From Kappaphycus alvarezii (taxonomy: Eukaryota > Rhodophyta > Florideophyceae > Gigartinales > Solieriaceae): DNA of 64,000 nt. Both the position numbers and the translations under genes were made by a program. Where the stretch lies: the NCBI GenBank assembly GCA_002205965.3, contig NADL03000060.1, positions 1-64,000 on the forward strand, read 5' to 3'. The notes under the pieces were generated by a model. That model saw only the letters and a list, made by a program, of their open reading frames with translations. It was not told where the DNA came from and did not search any database. Shown piece after piece: positions 1 through 10,117 of the stretch; position 1 is the stretch's first letter; each line of letters starts with the position of its first letter.

Positions 1-183
1 GTCGGTTTCACAACTTCTTGCGAAGAGTGGAAGTTAGTGAGGGGAAATTGCTCTAGCCTTTACCGAGGTCAATAATCTTGAAAAGTTTGTTTTAATCGGC
101 CATATACAATCATGAAATAATGTGGAAGGACAAGAAATGCGCTATGGTAAAAAATTTGTATTGAAAAAGAATTGCTAAAAGTA

Positions 184-199
184 GTCCTCATATGAGGAC
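184..199. repeat. 16-bp perfect palindrome GTCCTCATATGAGGAC
   Basis: Perfect inverted repeat within copy 1. The same 16-mer is at 1152-1167, and near-perfect versions are at 763-777, 785-800 and 6806-6820. Function unknown; candidate protein-binding site or element-end signal. Confidence 0.7.
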
Positions 200-762
200 A
201 ACGATCCTATTGACACTAGAATTAAAGACCACAAAACCAGTCATATTTAGAGTGCGTAGATTGTACGACTGAAGGCACTGGCAAGCAGACGCCAGAACAA
301 ACGACTGCTGTTTTTAATTCTAATGATTATATTAAACTCCGTCTGAATGTCTTCATTCACACGCGGAAGCAATTTAATGGCTTCAAAAATGCTGTGATCT
401 CTGTGGAAGCTCAGAACAGAGGAGACGTACAACATTCATCTATAAAACTTTTGAGGCGCACGTGTGCGCTAATATACATGTAATACAACGCAAAAGCTAC
501 TAGTCATGAGTACTACAGACTGGAAGTCTTTTGGTAGCCTGTTTATTCCAGCTCAAACAGACTACTATGTAGGTATGCTGAGACTGCGAGGAATAGTAAC
601 AGCATGGTGCGACCTTGCAGGCCTCCAAGGCCGTGGAGCCGACTTAATGTAAGCATAGAGAATTAGCAACCTCACGGTACATACGTGGATTGAGACTCCT
701 GCTGCGCAATTGACTGCTCATCTGAGATTTATTTGAGTCTATTGTCTATCTGTCATAGCACT

Positions 763-800
763 GTCCTCATATGAGGCACACTTTGTCCTCCTATGAGGAC
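763..800. repeat. Two adjacent near-palindromes of the same family
   Basis: GTCCTCATATGAGG at 763-776 is followed after a few bases by GTCCTCCTATGAGGAC at 785-800, each differing from the perfect palindrome by one position. Confidence 0.6.
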
Positions 801-970
801 AGTTTCCGTTACATTTTGGAAAGGTAAACGTTTCTGAAGCCCGAAAGTTTTACTGCAAAAAAGGTTTTTTATGTTAAGTTACAGTACAGTAATTATTACT
901 GTACATGCGCCCTCGCTTCTGAGATCCCCCACAATAATGCGACCTATATTTTCTTCCAAAATGAAGTCTT

Positions 971-1179
971 TTTCACAACTTCTTGTGAATAGCCAACGTT
1001 GGTGCGGGGAAATTGCTCTAGCCTTTTTCCAAGGTCAATAATCTTGAAAAGTTTGTTTTGATCGGCCATTTACACTCATGCAATAATGTGGAGGAACAAG
1101 AAGTGGGCTGAGGTAAAAATATTTTGTATTGAAAAATAAGTGCTGAAAGTAGTCCTCATATGAGGACAACTGTCCAATA
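971..1179. repeat. Copy 2 of the palindrome-bearing repeat, left part
   Basis: Direct repeat of 6-202 (971-1170). It is interrupted at 1180 by the copia element and resumes at 6426: copy 1 reads CCTATTGACACTAGA where copy 2, with the element removed, would read TCCAATAGACACTAA. Confidence 0.65.
1152..1167. repeat. 16-bp perfect palindrome, copy in repeat 2
   Basis: Identical to 184-199; lies 12 bp outside the left end of the copia insertion. Confidence 0.7.
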
Positions 1180-1372
1180 TGTAACATGAAAGGTGGGGTC
1201 CATTCTCCTCTCCCAGCTCTCCCGGGTTGCGTATTTAGTAGCCTAGAAAATGAACCAAATGTTCTTGGAACAGTCTGTCCTTAACCTCCGAGCTCAGCTC
1301 GAGGTTAAACTCACAATGTATCTAAGTCAATCTAAAGTGACTGACGCCGCATACACCTGACATTGTCTGACA
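1180..1372 (-). repeat. 3' LTR of copia-1
   Basis: 193 bp, TGTAACATG...GTCTGACA on the plus strand, matched by 6233-6425. On the minus strand the adjacent internal bases (1373-1382) read CCGTGGAGGG, a plausible polypurine tract. Confidence 0.92.
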
Positions 1373-1882
1373 TCCCTCCACGGAGTCAGCAGTCAGCTTC
1401 GAACAGATGGCCTCTTCGCCTTCCAATCAGAGCCTCATCGCTCTTCATCTCACTGTGCCACTCATACATCACAAATTTAATCATAAAACTACTATTGCCT
1501 CCAGCAATGCAAATTCCACAACTCCAACCAACACAAACTTCCAAAAAACAGGTCCGGGTTTAAATACAAATGCGCTTTGCTGCTCCTCGTCAAAGTTTCC
1601 GCTGTAAACAAATGCTCCAGCATACATCAGTCGCGCAGTGACTCCTGTTCCTAGCCTTCCAATACCGTCTTCAGATACGACTGAGTTGAGCTTCGCTCCT
1701 CGGGGAGGTTTAAAATTAGGCTACTGACCAGGTTCTTGCGTCCGTGTCCTAAAGGGTTCTTGTTCAACTGTTGTAGTGGGCTATAAAACCTATTAAGTCA
1801 TTCAAATGAAAATAACTTTTGTTTTTGCCGCAATAACCAAACCAAAACACATTAACATCAATTCCATAACGCCAAGTACTTC

Positions 1883-2358
1883 TCAACCTGCAACAGCTTG
1901 GTCGTCGAACATCTCGCGTTTGCTTCCACATCTGATTCCCTTTTTCGATCCAACTTCGGCCATCAAATTTCGACAATGCTTGAACAAAAAAAGAACAGCA
2001 ACTGGCTTGGTCAGCATTTCAGCTGGCTGATCGGTTGTGGAAATGTACTGCAACTTGAGTTGACCAGTCTGAATCAAATGACGAACGTAATGATACTTGA
2101 CTTCCACATGTTTGCTGCGTGTTGAAATGTTTTCCTGTCCTGCCATCAAGATAGCAGTGGTGTTGTCAATGAGAAAGTTGTGATCGGCGAATGAATCGAC
2201 TCATTGTAGACTTGCTTGTGCATCATTTCCCAGTACAATCTGCGAATCCAAGCCAACTCTTTAGCACATGTAGACATGGCTATGTATTCCGCCTCTGCAG
2301 ATGATAAAGAAACCACAGTCTGCTTGATACCTTTCCAACGTATCGGTGCACCATTCAA
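1883..2358 (-). pseudogene. copia-1 RNase H (broken)
   Basis: 2146-2358 contains GAPIRWKGIKQTVVSLSSAE and AEYIAMSTCAKELAWIRRL, the hallmark copia RNase H block. The next frame, 1883-2149, contains ENISTRSKHVEVKYHYVRH and DQPAEMLTKP, the conserved end of copia pol. One frameshift separates the halves. Confidence 0.9.
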
Positions 2359-2439
2359 AGTGATAACAAAATCAGTCGTCGACTTCCTAGTAGCCTTGCA
2401 TCCTGTTCAATCCGAATCAGCATAATCTTGAAGTCCAAC

Positions 2440-3507
2440 TTCAGATTCCTGACAATCAAAGCGATCCTGACAATCAAAGCTATACAGTATTACCAAATCA
2501 CGAAATCCAGACAAATACCTCAAGATCCTTTTTAAGTAACCCATCTGACTGGCCGTTGGTCCATAAACGTTGCGGGCCAAGGCTGAAACTGCAAACGATA
2601 TATCAGGGCGCGATCATACAGAAAGATATAACAGTTCACCAATTGACATGCGAAAGTTTGAATGAGCTTGCGTTGCTGGTTGAAGTTCATCCACTTGTCT
2701 TGGTGCAAGGTCAGTATAGAGTCCAAACTCCATTGGCATCCTGCATGTGGTGCTTCTGCAAAAGCTCTCGAACATATCGCGACTGCGTTACAAGTATTCC
2801 ATCAATACTTTGAGTCACTTACCAGCCAACAAATGCCCTAAGTTTGCAAAACAATTTCACATCAATTGTTGCACTTAACCTCGCCTTGAAGTGATCCAAA
2901 AGTCGATTCGAGTTGGAGGCGAAATTCATATCATCAACCAAAATCACAACAATAATAAACTCCCTGTCAACTACCTTAAAGAACAACCTTGGGTCAACTG
3001 CAGGCTGAGTAAACCCCCAACTGATAAGTATTTCGCAAAGAAGTGAACCCTAAATCTTTCGAGCCTGCCTTAATCCATACATGGACCGCAACAATTCACA
3101 AACTTGACCTGGTCCTGCTTCCTTTCCACTTGAGTCTGTTGGTTGCTCCATCACCACCGGAAAGTCAATATTTCGATATAAGTACGCATTGGCAACATCC
3201 CCTCCTTCGACGATGAAGCCATCTCGAGCAGCAATTGCAAACAACATTCTTATTATTCATGTGATGCTACGGGCACATACAGGGAAGTTGGATCGAAGTC
3301 GATAGTCGGATCTTGCAAATCACCACGCACACAACACCTTGCTTTATGGAGACATTCTTGTCCATCAGCATCCAAACGTTTCAACCTGAAAACCCAAGTG
3401 TGTGGCAATGGGGTCATCTCTTGAGGTCGATTTACATACCTCCATACAATACGAGACAAAAATGCATTATACTCTCGATCGATTGCATCGCGCCAAGCCT
3501 TGTGCAA
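2440..3507 (-). pseudogene. copia-1 reverse transcriptase (broken)
   Basis: Family signature (RVT_2): WVFRLKRLDADGQ and KARCCVRGDLQD in 3253-3507, then EGGDVANAYLYRN and SMYGLRQARKI in 3050-3247. The catalytic Y-V-D-D box is represented near 2930 by LVDDM. The following segment, down to about 2440, is readable only by switching frames (for example GYLKRIL-type sequence near 2530). At least three breaks. Confidence 0.85.
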
Positions 3508-3522
3508 AATGGCATCCTGAAA

Positions 3523-4805
3523 TCACTCAGGAACGCGAGCATCAAACAACTTTCTCTTCCTTGCTGCAAATGAGTGCATAACAGTAAGTTCCACTTGAAG
3601 AGCCTGCTGAAGCCCCTCTTCAGGTTGGCCATCTGTTGACTCTTTCCTTTCCACCAAAGACTGGCGAGATGGTCCATCCGGAATTGCTTCCACTCCAGGC
3701 AAAATCGAAAAATCAATTGCTCTGAAGTCATCCCTCCCTACCAAGATGACATTCATTGTTTCCGGTACATAAACTCGAAACAACCTCTCATCACTGTGAA
3801 CACCAACAAAATGCCGAGGCATTGACCTTGCAGTCAATTTCTTCCTGGGTTGATTCGGCGAAGTGTACTGAAACGCGAAACCTTTCGCACCGAATGATGG
3901 CATGCCTTCATATTTAATCCTGTTGTTCGACTTCAATTCCAGTATAGGGATGCGACCTTCAATGCGCTCGGACGGAAGTCTGTGGCGCAACCAATTTCCA
4001 GGCCGCATCGACTCTTCCCAAATATATTGTCCAAATCCGAGCCACCTAACAATACGAGACCTCTCAAAGACTACTCCTGTATGAAACGTTCCGCAAACCC
4101 ATTGCTTTGCTGAGCATATGGTGGAGAATATTTAAGTTGAATTCCTGATTCTCGAGCATGGTTGTCAATAGCCACAGTTCTGTTCCCTCCTGCACCGTCA
4201 AGTCGGATGCCTCGCAACTTGAATCCTGTTACCCGTTCGCTCCTCGCTTGGTATTCTATAAGGTTCTGAGTCACGTCACTCTTTTCCTTGAAGAAAAATA
4301 CATCGATCTTGGCAGTTCGGTCATCCAATATTCCCATTGCGTACTTGTTACTGGAGATTGATACCGGATTGAGTGGTCCTAAAATGTCCATGTGGATGAG
4401 CTCCAAAAGATCCCTTTTTGTCTGTGTGACATCCGAAATAGGTGCCCTCTTTGCTTTAAAGATCGAACAAGGAACACATATTATTCCTAGAAGAACTTTG
4501 AAGGGGAACATTGGCACATCTGGGAGTAGTTTTGAGAGCAGCATGTACCTTTTAGCACTAATATTTCGGGTCTTGATGTGCCATTCCAAAGCGAGATCCA
4601 TATTTCCTTTCTTGATGGTATAACTTGATCTGAAGTTTGCAACATGACCCCGAATGGCCTGACCAAACTTGATTGTGTACAATCCATTCTCAATTTGGGT
4701 TTGAAACACAATGAAAGTTTGACCTCGTCGCACTAAGAAGCATGTGACCACCCTATTGACGGCCGGTGGATCCTCAGTGAACAACACATTGAAAAATTTT
4801 GACAA
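3523..4805 (-). pseudogene. copia-1 integrase (broken)
   Basis: In 4071-4805 I see the GAG-pre-integrase Cys pair (ICVPCSIFKAK) and the core-domain acidic triad contexts HMDILGP, RLDGAGGN and QQSNGFAERF. The frame then shifts to 3523-4008, where RKKLTARSMPRHFVGVHSD is the typical copia post-core motif. It would insert element cDNA into the host genome; the frameshift near 4010-4070 breaks it. Confidence 0.88.
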
Positions 4806-4927
4806 TTTTCCAACCGAAAAAATGTTCGTCGAAAATCAGGAGCGTGATATGCTTCCAAATACACACCACCATCAACAGGCAAATACACAAGACCTTTTCC
4901 AATAACATATGAAACACTTGAAGCAGA

Positions 4928-5128
4928 TTAAACATCTTCCTTTTTCATACCCACATACTGAACAAACGAATTCTTGTCATAGCAAAAATTTTGCGATCCA
5001 CTTGAGTCAAGAAGCGATTCATCAGACGTACGACTTCCACAAGACGCTATAGAGCTTTTGAACTTAACCTTGGCCATGAACCCATAAAAAGTTGTTTCTA
5101 TGATAATTGTTGGTTTGGTTGTGACCAC
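4928..5128 (-). pseudogene. copia-1 protease remnant
   Basis: A 66-residue frame between gag and integrase contains LLDSSGSQNF, the equivalent of the copia retropepsin motif W-L/I-D-S-G-A-S with an altered active-site context. It would mature the polyprotein. Assignment rests on position and this motif. Confidence 0.6.
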
Positions 5129-5156
5129 TGTTGCTGCCCTTCGTACGCATGTTGGC

Positions 5157-6143
5157 TTACGGATTCACCTGTTGACCCCTTTTGTAGAATAGAGGTTGAT
5201 TATCTTGAACGTTGTTACCAAAGTGGGTGTGTGGTGTTGGTTCAAAGCTTCCATAGTCGTGCGTACCTCTTCCAAAACCTCTTCCAAAACTACCTCGGCA
5301 AAAACCTCTTCCACGTCCACGGCCACGATTGAAATTGAAACCACGGCCCCTTCCTCTAGTGCTTGACGATCCTTGATCAACTTGCCTGTACCACCAGTCC
5401 TTGGCGTAATGTCCATGCCTTCCACATATATAACAATTGACATTATGCGTGTGCTTCTTCTTATCCACAAACCCTTCGTTCACAGAAAAGTTTCCATTCT
5501 TCTTCCACTTAGCAGCATTAGCCTTCGGCTTATAATCATTCTTCTTCTCAACATCTTTCTTTCTCAAGCGGAGTGACAATTCTACTTCAAAAGTAATGAA
5601 AACTTTGTCAAACGACAAATTACTTGTTTGGGCCACCATTGCAAGCGGTGCAAAAGATTACGGCGAAGTCCTTAACAATTTTGAAGCTTTCTCTTCCTCC
5701 TTAATGGGTGAATCGTAAGATGCCAACTTGCCAATGATCTCATGAAAAGAGTCCAGATGGTGTTCGCAACTACTATCATCCTCGAAACGGAGCGACTCGA
5801 GTTCATTTTCCAAGTTCAAAATAGCTTGAGCATTCGAGGTTTTTTAGATCCTTATCAAACCATTCCGTAATTCTGGTGCAGTTCAGTCATAGTCATCAAT
5901 GATCGTACTCATTTGAGCCAATGGGCCCGAACCAAGGCTGAGTACAATAGCGGACTTAGCCTTGACCATGGCCTCCAACCACTTCTTAGGAACAGATGCG
6001 GGGGCATTGACGGGTTCTTTAGAAAAAAAAAGGAGCTCAAAGTCATTCCTGCGGATGTATGCATGAACACAACGACACCATTGTATGTAGTCCATGGAGT
6101 TGTTGAGCTTCGGCAATTTGGTAACGGGGTCTTGGTCCGACAT
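5157..6143 (-). pseudogene. copia-1 gag (broken)
   Basis: Capsid-like start at 6143 (MSDQDPVTKLPKLNNSMDY, followed by IQW) resembles the Trp-containing N-terminus of copia Gag. Reading then shifts frame to 5157-5639, which has a zinc-knuckle-like CYICGRHGHYAKDW in which the last Cys of CX2CX4HX4C is Trp, followed by a Gly/Arg/Phe-rich tail with RGRGRG repeats. An upstream in-frame Met at 6233 would sit at the LTR boundary, so 6143 is preferred. Gag would package the element RNA; this copy cannot do so. Confidence 0.75.
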
Positions 6144-6232
6144 TACGTACGCAGAAGAAAACAAAATAAAAAGGAGCTTGAGAGAGTTGAGGGAGTGGTA
6201 GTGTTGAGTGTCAACTCGTGGCGATGGTACCA

Positions 6233-6425
6233 TGTAAGATGAGAGGTGGAGTCCATTCTCCTCTCTCAGCTCTCCTGGGTTGCGTATATATTAGCCTAGA
6301 AAATGAACCACATGTTCTGGTAACAGTCTGTCCTTAAACTCCGAGCTCAGCTCGAGGTTCAGCTCACAAAATATCTAAGTCAATCTAAAGTGACTGACGC
6401 CGCAACCACCTGACATTGTCTGACA
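6233..6425 (-). repeat. 5' LTR of copia-1
   Basis: 193 bp, TGTAAGATG...GTCTGACA on the plus strand. Just inside it the minus strand reads TGGTACCATCGCC; it begins TGG like a tRNA-primed site, but I cannot assign the tRNA. Confidence 0.92.
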
Positions 6426-6619
6426 CAATAGACACTAAAATAGCCTTTACATATCTCACATATCTACCACAGTAAAAAAATAGCCTTTTCTTAATCCGGA
6501 TTTAAACATCTGCCATTGAATCAAAATTACCCTTTCTCAGTTTTTGCCTCAGAAAGACTCTTGACGTATTTTTCTCTCCATATGACTGATACAGAGGGAA
6601 AGTTTTTAGGATTTTACTC

Positions 6620-6715
6620 TTGGAAGATACATTATATCCGATCTATCCCATGGTTTTCCAGACAACCGCAATCAACTCAAAAAGGGTATACTGATACAGA
6701 GCGAAAGGGCAGATT
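6620..6715 (-). repeat. Copy 1 of a ~115-bp recurrent short repeat (SR115)
   Basis: Reverse-complement copy of the repeat also seen at 13076-13180, 13435-13570, 13905-14020 and 37655-37785. Shared core: GTATACCCTTTTTGAGT, GGTTGTCTGGAAAACCATGG, GATCGGATATATCTTCC. Absent from the homologous stretch of repeat copy 1, so inserted. Probably a MITE-like or SINE-like element; it encodes nothing. Confidence 0.7.
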
Positions 6716-6805
6716 ATGTTCCAAATCTATGACGATTTCAAATTTTAGCGCACTTAAATACGCATAAGAAACTACATATCATAGTAGGGATATGAGGTGC
6801 ATTTT

Positions 6806-6820
6806 GTCCTCATATGAGGA
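6806..6820. repeat. Palindrome of the same family right of the copia element
   Basis: GTCCTCATATGAGGA, matching the 16-mer except for its last base. Its context (TGAGGTGCATTTTGTCC) parallels 772-788. Confidence 0.6.
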
Positions 6821-7143
6821 ATCTCTTTATCATACAGATATTTACAGTTACTGAGGCGATTGAAAAACGTTCTTGGGGCCGTAAATATAAACTTGAAAAG
6901 ATATTCTAGAATTATACAGTAAGCTACATTACAGTAAACTGGACCTTAGTAGCCTACAATTTTGCATTAAGGGGCAGTACTTTGGCTGCAGTACGTACAG
7001 TAGACCAGATATTTCTTCCAAGAGTACTGCACTGTAAACGACCCAAACTTTCCCCATTTGGCTAATCCATCTACCAGAAGCTACCAAAAGCCCCAAAACC
7101 CCTCCGCCGTCTCCCTTTCCTGAGTCGCCAAGGCCTCACCCAT

Positions 7144-8250
7144 CAGGGTGACCTTTCAGCTGTTCGCATCTCCACCAAGTTTGCGGGCCGCGTCCGCCGA
7201 GCTACTCGAGGGCTTTTTGGCGGCAACACCAAGCGATTTGTCGTCGTCACGTCTCCTCCGGACTTTCCTGTACACGATCTGTCCGCTTTCCGCCGAGCCA
7301 TCACACAAGGTGGTTTTCCGGGCTCCTGTTCCATTATTCGCTCCTCTTCCCCTCATGTCTTCATGGTGTGCGCTGCCGAGCGGGATTTGGCGTCTTTGCC
7401 TCCCGCCTATACCGCCTTCCGAAACTTGGCGAAGACATCGGACAACTACGACCCTCCCGAACTCGTGTTTTCCGAAATCATGGACATCTCTTCAGACCTG
7501 TCTCCTGCCCAGCTCCGCGGCGTCCTTCCTGGCCTTCGACAAGAAATCGAACGCCTGGAATCTCCGTCCTGCTTGTGGTATCCGGCTCCTGCTTTTGCCC
7601 AATCCCTCCGCGAAATGGAGTCCGCAGCTTACCAGACTCTTTCTGCCGATCCCACCTTTGCCCGGGACATGCCTCCCCTCGCACCCCCTTCGGTTCCCGC
7701 TGTCCACTCTAAGCGCCGTCGCGCCCGTCCAGATGTGACCGATACGGACGGTTTTACCCTGGTTGCACGTCGCGGCCCTGGGCCCGCGACCTCTTCTGCT
7801 CCTAGCTCCCCGTTCCCCCGCAGGTTGACGGTCGGTTCTCTGTCCTCGAATACGTCCCAGTTCCGGAATCAATGACCGATAATGACCAGTAGGATTGCTT
7901 CTGTCCCTCCTACTGCCCTTACTTTCCCTGCTCTTTTCAGGGCTTCGATACCCGTTCTTCCGTACATCCCTCGCCCAGTTCAAGCAGCGGCCTACGACCT
8001 CTATTTTGCCTCCTTGAGCCGTGTCATCGCTGCTCCGTCTGATGCACATCGTCATCGTGCCCTTCTCGAACTTGTCGCCCTCCCCAAACTCGTATTTCGA
8101 CGCAATCATCCTCGCTTCCATCGCTCGAGCCGCTCTGAAATCTGCTCCAATCTTGCCGACCGCATTCGTCTCGCATCTTCCGGTCTTTTCGATGACCTCT
8201 TCATTGAAGCCCTCTCCCTTTTCGGGGCCTCCCACCCCCTGCTACCCATG
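7144..8250 (+). pseudogene. LINE-A N-terminal region
   Basis: One frame is open from upstream of 7144 to a TGA at 7873 and then reads on from 7882. It contains FAGRVRRATRGLFGG and, near 7735, RPDVTDTDGFTLVARR, a D-G-F-T-V-R motif seen before RT in some LINE ORF1/ORF2 proteins. The later part has LVALPKLVFR followed by an Arg/Ser stretch, typical of the linker ahead of R2-like RTs. No convincing start codon is visible. Frame is lost near 8230-8340. Confidence 0.6.
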
Positions 8251-8357
8251 CCGACGCCTCTCATTCCCCATCTACCCTCCAGCGCAGCCGCCGCTTACTG
8301 CACCGTGGCAGTCCTTCCCGCGCCACAGCAGCCTTACTGCACGATACCCCACCTGTT

Positions 8358-9656
8358 GTGCCCTCGGAAGACAATCTCCGCAGACTCAAATCCCTTCACC
8401 CCACGCCCACGTCCCCCGTTCAGCCCCTCCCTAACTCTCGTCTTCCCCCTGCCGTCAAGTTTTCCGTTTCGGATGTTCGTAGAGCCATCCATAGCCTCGA
8501 CCCGTCCACCGCCCCTGGATCTGATGGCCTTTCCCCGCTCTTTCTCCGTATGTTGCTTCGACCTGCGGGGGAGTGCATCCCGCCCGTGACTGTCTTTATG
8601 TGCTGACCAAGTTTGTTAACATGTGTTCCAACGGCGAACTACCGGACTCGTGCAGGGCCTACTTCTGTGGGGGCCGGCTCACAGCCCTCCACAAGCCCAA
8701 CGGTGGACTTCGCCCTATAGCTGTTGGTCTCCTCCTCCGCCGACTTATTGCCCGCCTCCTCGCTCACAAGGCTTGCTCGACTGCAGCTTCCTATCTCTTG
8801 CCTCATCAACTCGGCGTGGGCGTTAAAAGCGGGGCTGAGGCCATTGTTCATGCCGTCCGTCGCCTGACGCAAAACACCAAGTTCCAGGACCACGTATTGA
8901 TCCAAGTCGATGCCCACAATGCTTTCAACAGCATTTGTCGACAACGCATTCTTGATGCCGTTCTGGACTTTGCACCTGGCATCGCGCGATGGGTTCACTA
9001 CTGTTATGGGGATACCTCTTTTCTCTCATTCGGTTCATTCTCCATACTAAGCGCCGATGGCACTCAACAGGGGGATCCTTTGGGGGCTCTGCTTTTCGCT
9101 CTCGCTCTCCATCCTCTCGTTCTCAAGTTCCAGGAGCGATTCCGGCCCCCGCTCAACGCTTGGTATGCAGACGATGGGAACTTGGTCGTTCCCCGCTCGC
9201 AGGCCCTCGAGGCTTTGCAATTCTTCCAGAGTCAGGGACCAGCCATCGGGTTCGCACTGAATATGACCAAAACTCACGTATACGGCCTCTCCTATAATCC
9301 CTCTCCCCTCACTCTTCCCTGCCCCTTCTCCACGCCCGATGGCTTTACCGTTCTCGGCTCTCCCATTGGTTCCGATACCTTCGTCAGCGCCGCATTTGAC
9401 ACCCGTCAAGCTGCAGTAGATCGCATCTTTTCCTGTCTTCAGTCCTTCGATGACGCCCAGATGGCCTACCACTTGCACCGTTTCTGTGCGAGCGCCTGTA
9501 AGGTTGTTCATCTGCTGCGGACTCTCTCCCCCCCACCAATCTACGGCTTTGGCCGTCAGCTTCGACCGGAAGCAGCGGGAGGCTTTCGCACAGATTCATG
9601 GTCCTTGCACCGACTCCGAATGGGAGCAAGCCTGCCTTCCTATTTCCTACGGGGGC
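8358..9656 (+). pseudogene. LINE-A reverse transcriptase domain
   Basis: 8358-8606 gives the lead-in (FSVSDVRRAIHSLDPSTAPG, then SDGLSPLFLR). After a frame change near 8590, the frame from 8573 carries LTALHKPNGGLRPIAVG, QVDAHNAFNSICRQR (first catalytic Asp), DGTQQGDPLGALLFALALHP and WYADDGNLVV (catalytic Asp pair). Both catalytic motifs are intact. Small shifts follow near 9520-9560, and homology stops at 9656 where the LTR element enters. It would prime reverse transcription at the target nick. Confidence 0.9.
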
Positions 9657-10000
9657 TGTTAGGCGCAGATTTTTTTTGTCGCCGTCATCTACAGGCCTAT
9701 AGTTTACTGTACTACCTCTCCTTGTCCAAATTTGCTTATAGTTCCGGTCCTTCCTCGTCCTCCCTGAACCTCGCTTATCATTACCGCGGTCCTCCCCAAA
9801 TTTACTTCCATTTTATCTAGATAATTTTATAATGTATCTACCCCTCTGAATCGATCCCGAATCAAGTTCTTTTTCCCTTTTTGCTTACCTCCTCCTCCAA
9901 ATTCGTTTTTTTTGAGAAAAAGGGCGCAAATGCACTACTACAAAATCCCTTGCAGATTGATTTTACCTATTCCTAATCGATAGAACCTGCCCCGGGAGCC

Positions 10001-10117
10001 TATTTAAACCTTTTTATTCCAAGTTTCAAACGTCCCTCATCATTTTACTCATCACTCCTCTCCCCCAACACACCCAAAACACCCTCTATCCTCCGTCTAC
10101 AATCATTTACAACCAAA
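10001..10117 (+). promoter_or_regulatory. Candidate promoter and 5' leader of the acidic-protein ORF
   Basis: TATTTAAA at 10001-10008 is followed by a C/T-rich, purine-poor stretch and ACAACCAAAATG at the start codon. A pyrimidine-rich leader and A-rich start context are common for eukaryotic mRNAs. Copy 35662-37079 keeps the same layout (ACTTAAACCC, a CCCTCC-rich leader, AACCAAAATA). Confidence 0.5.

Larger units (their letters stand above)
6..970. repeat. Copy 1 of a ~0.97 kb palindrome-bearing repeat
   Basis: The first ~200 bases (6-202) are repeated in direct orientation at 971-1170 with scattered substitutions, sharing blocks such as AATAATCTTGAAAAGTTTG. The later part (about 763-900) is again similar to 6790-6960, so the full unit is about 0.97 kb and its second copy is split by the copia element. 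No coding region is recognisable; short frames here share no motif with a known family. Identity unknown: it could be a non-autonomous DNA element or part of an LTR. Confidence 0.6.
1180..6425 (-). mobile_element. Complete but decayed Ty1/copia LTR retrotransposon (copia-1)
   Basis: A 5246-bp element bounded by two 193-bp LTRs that begin TG and end CA, flanked by a perfect 5-bp target duplication CAATA (1175-1179 and 6426-6430). On the minus strand the order is gag, protease, integrase, reverse transcriptase, RNase H, which is the Ty1/copia order. The two LTRs differ at roughly 18 positions by eye (about 90% identity). All coding parts are shifted or stopped, so it is an old, inactive insertion. 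It sits inside the palindrome-bearing repeat. Confidence 0.93.
6426..7000. repeat. Copy 2 of the palindrome-bearing repeat, right part
   Basis: Continuation of the 971-1179 repeat beyond the copia insertion. The stretch at about 6793-6960 (TGAGGTGCATTTTGTCCTC onward, ending in TACAGTAAGC-type sequence) parallels about 772-900 of copy 1. A short element (6620-6715) lies inside it and is absent from copy 1, so it is a later insertion. Confidence 0.5.

Noticed and set aside
7492..8235. 247-codon open frame on the minus strand
   Set aside because: Antisense shadow of the LINE-A N-terminal region; the plus strand gives LINE-like motifs and the minus product is an Arg/Gly-rich translation of GC-rich sequence with no family motif.
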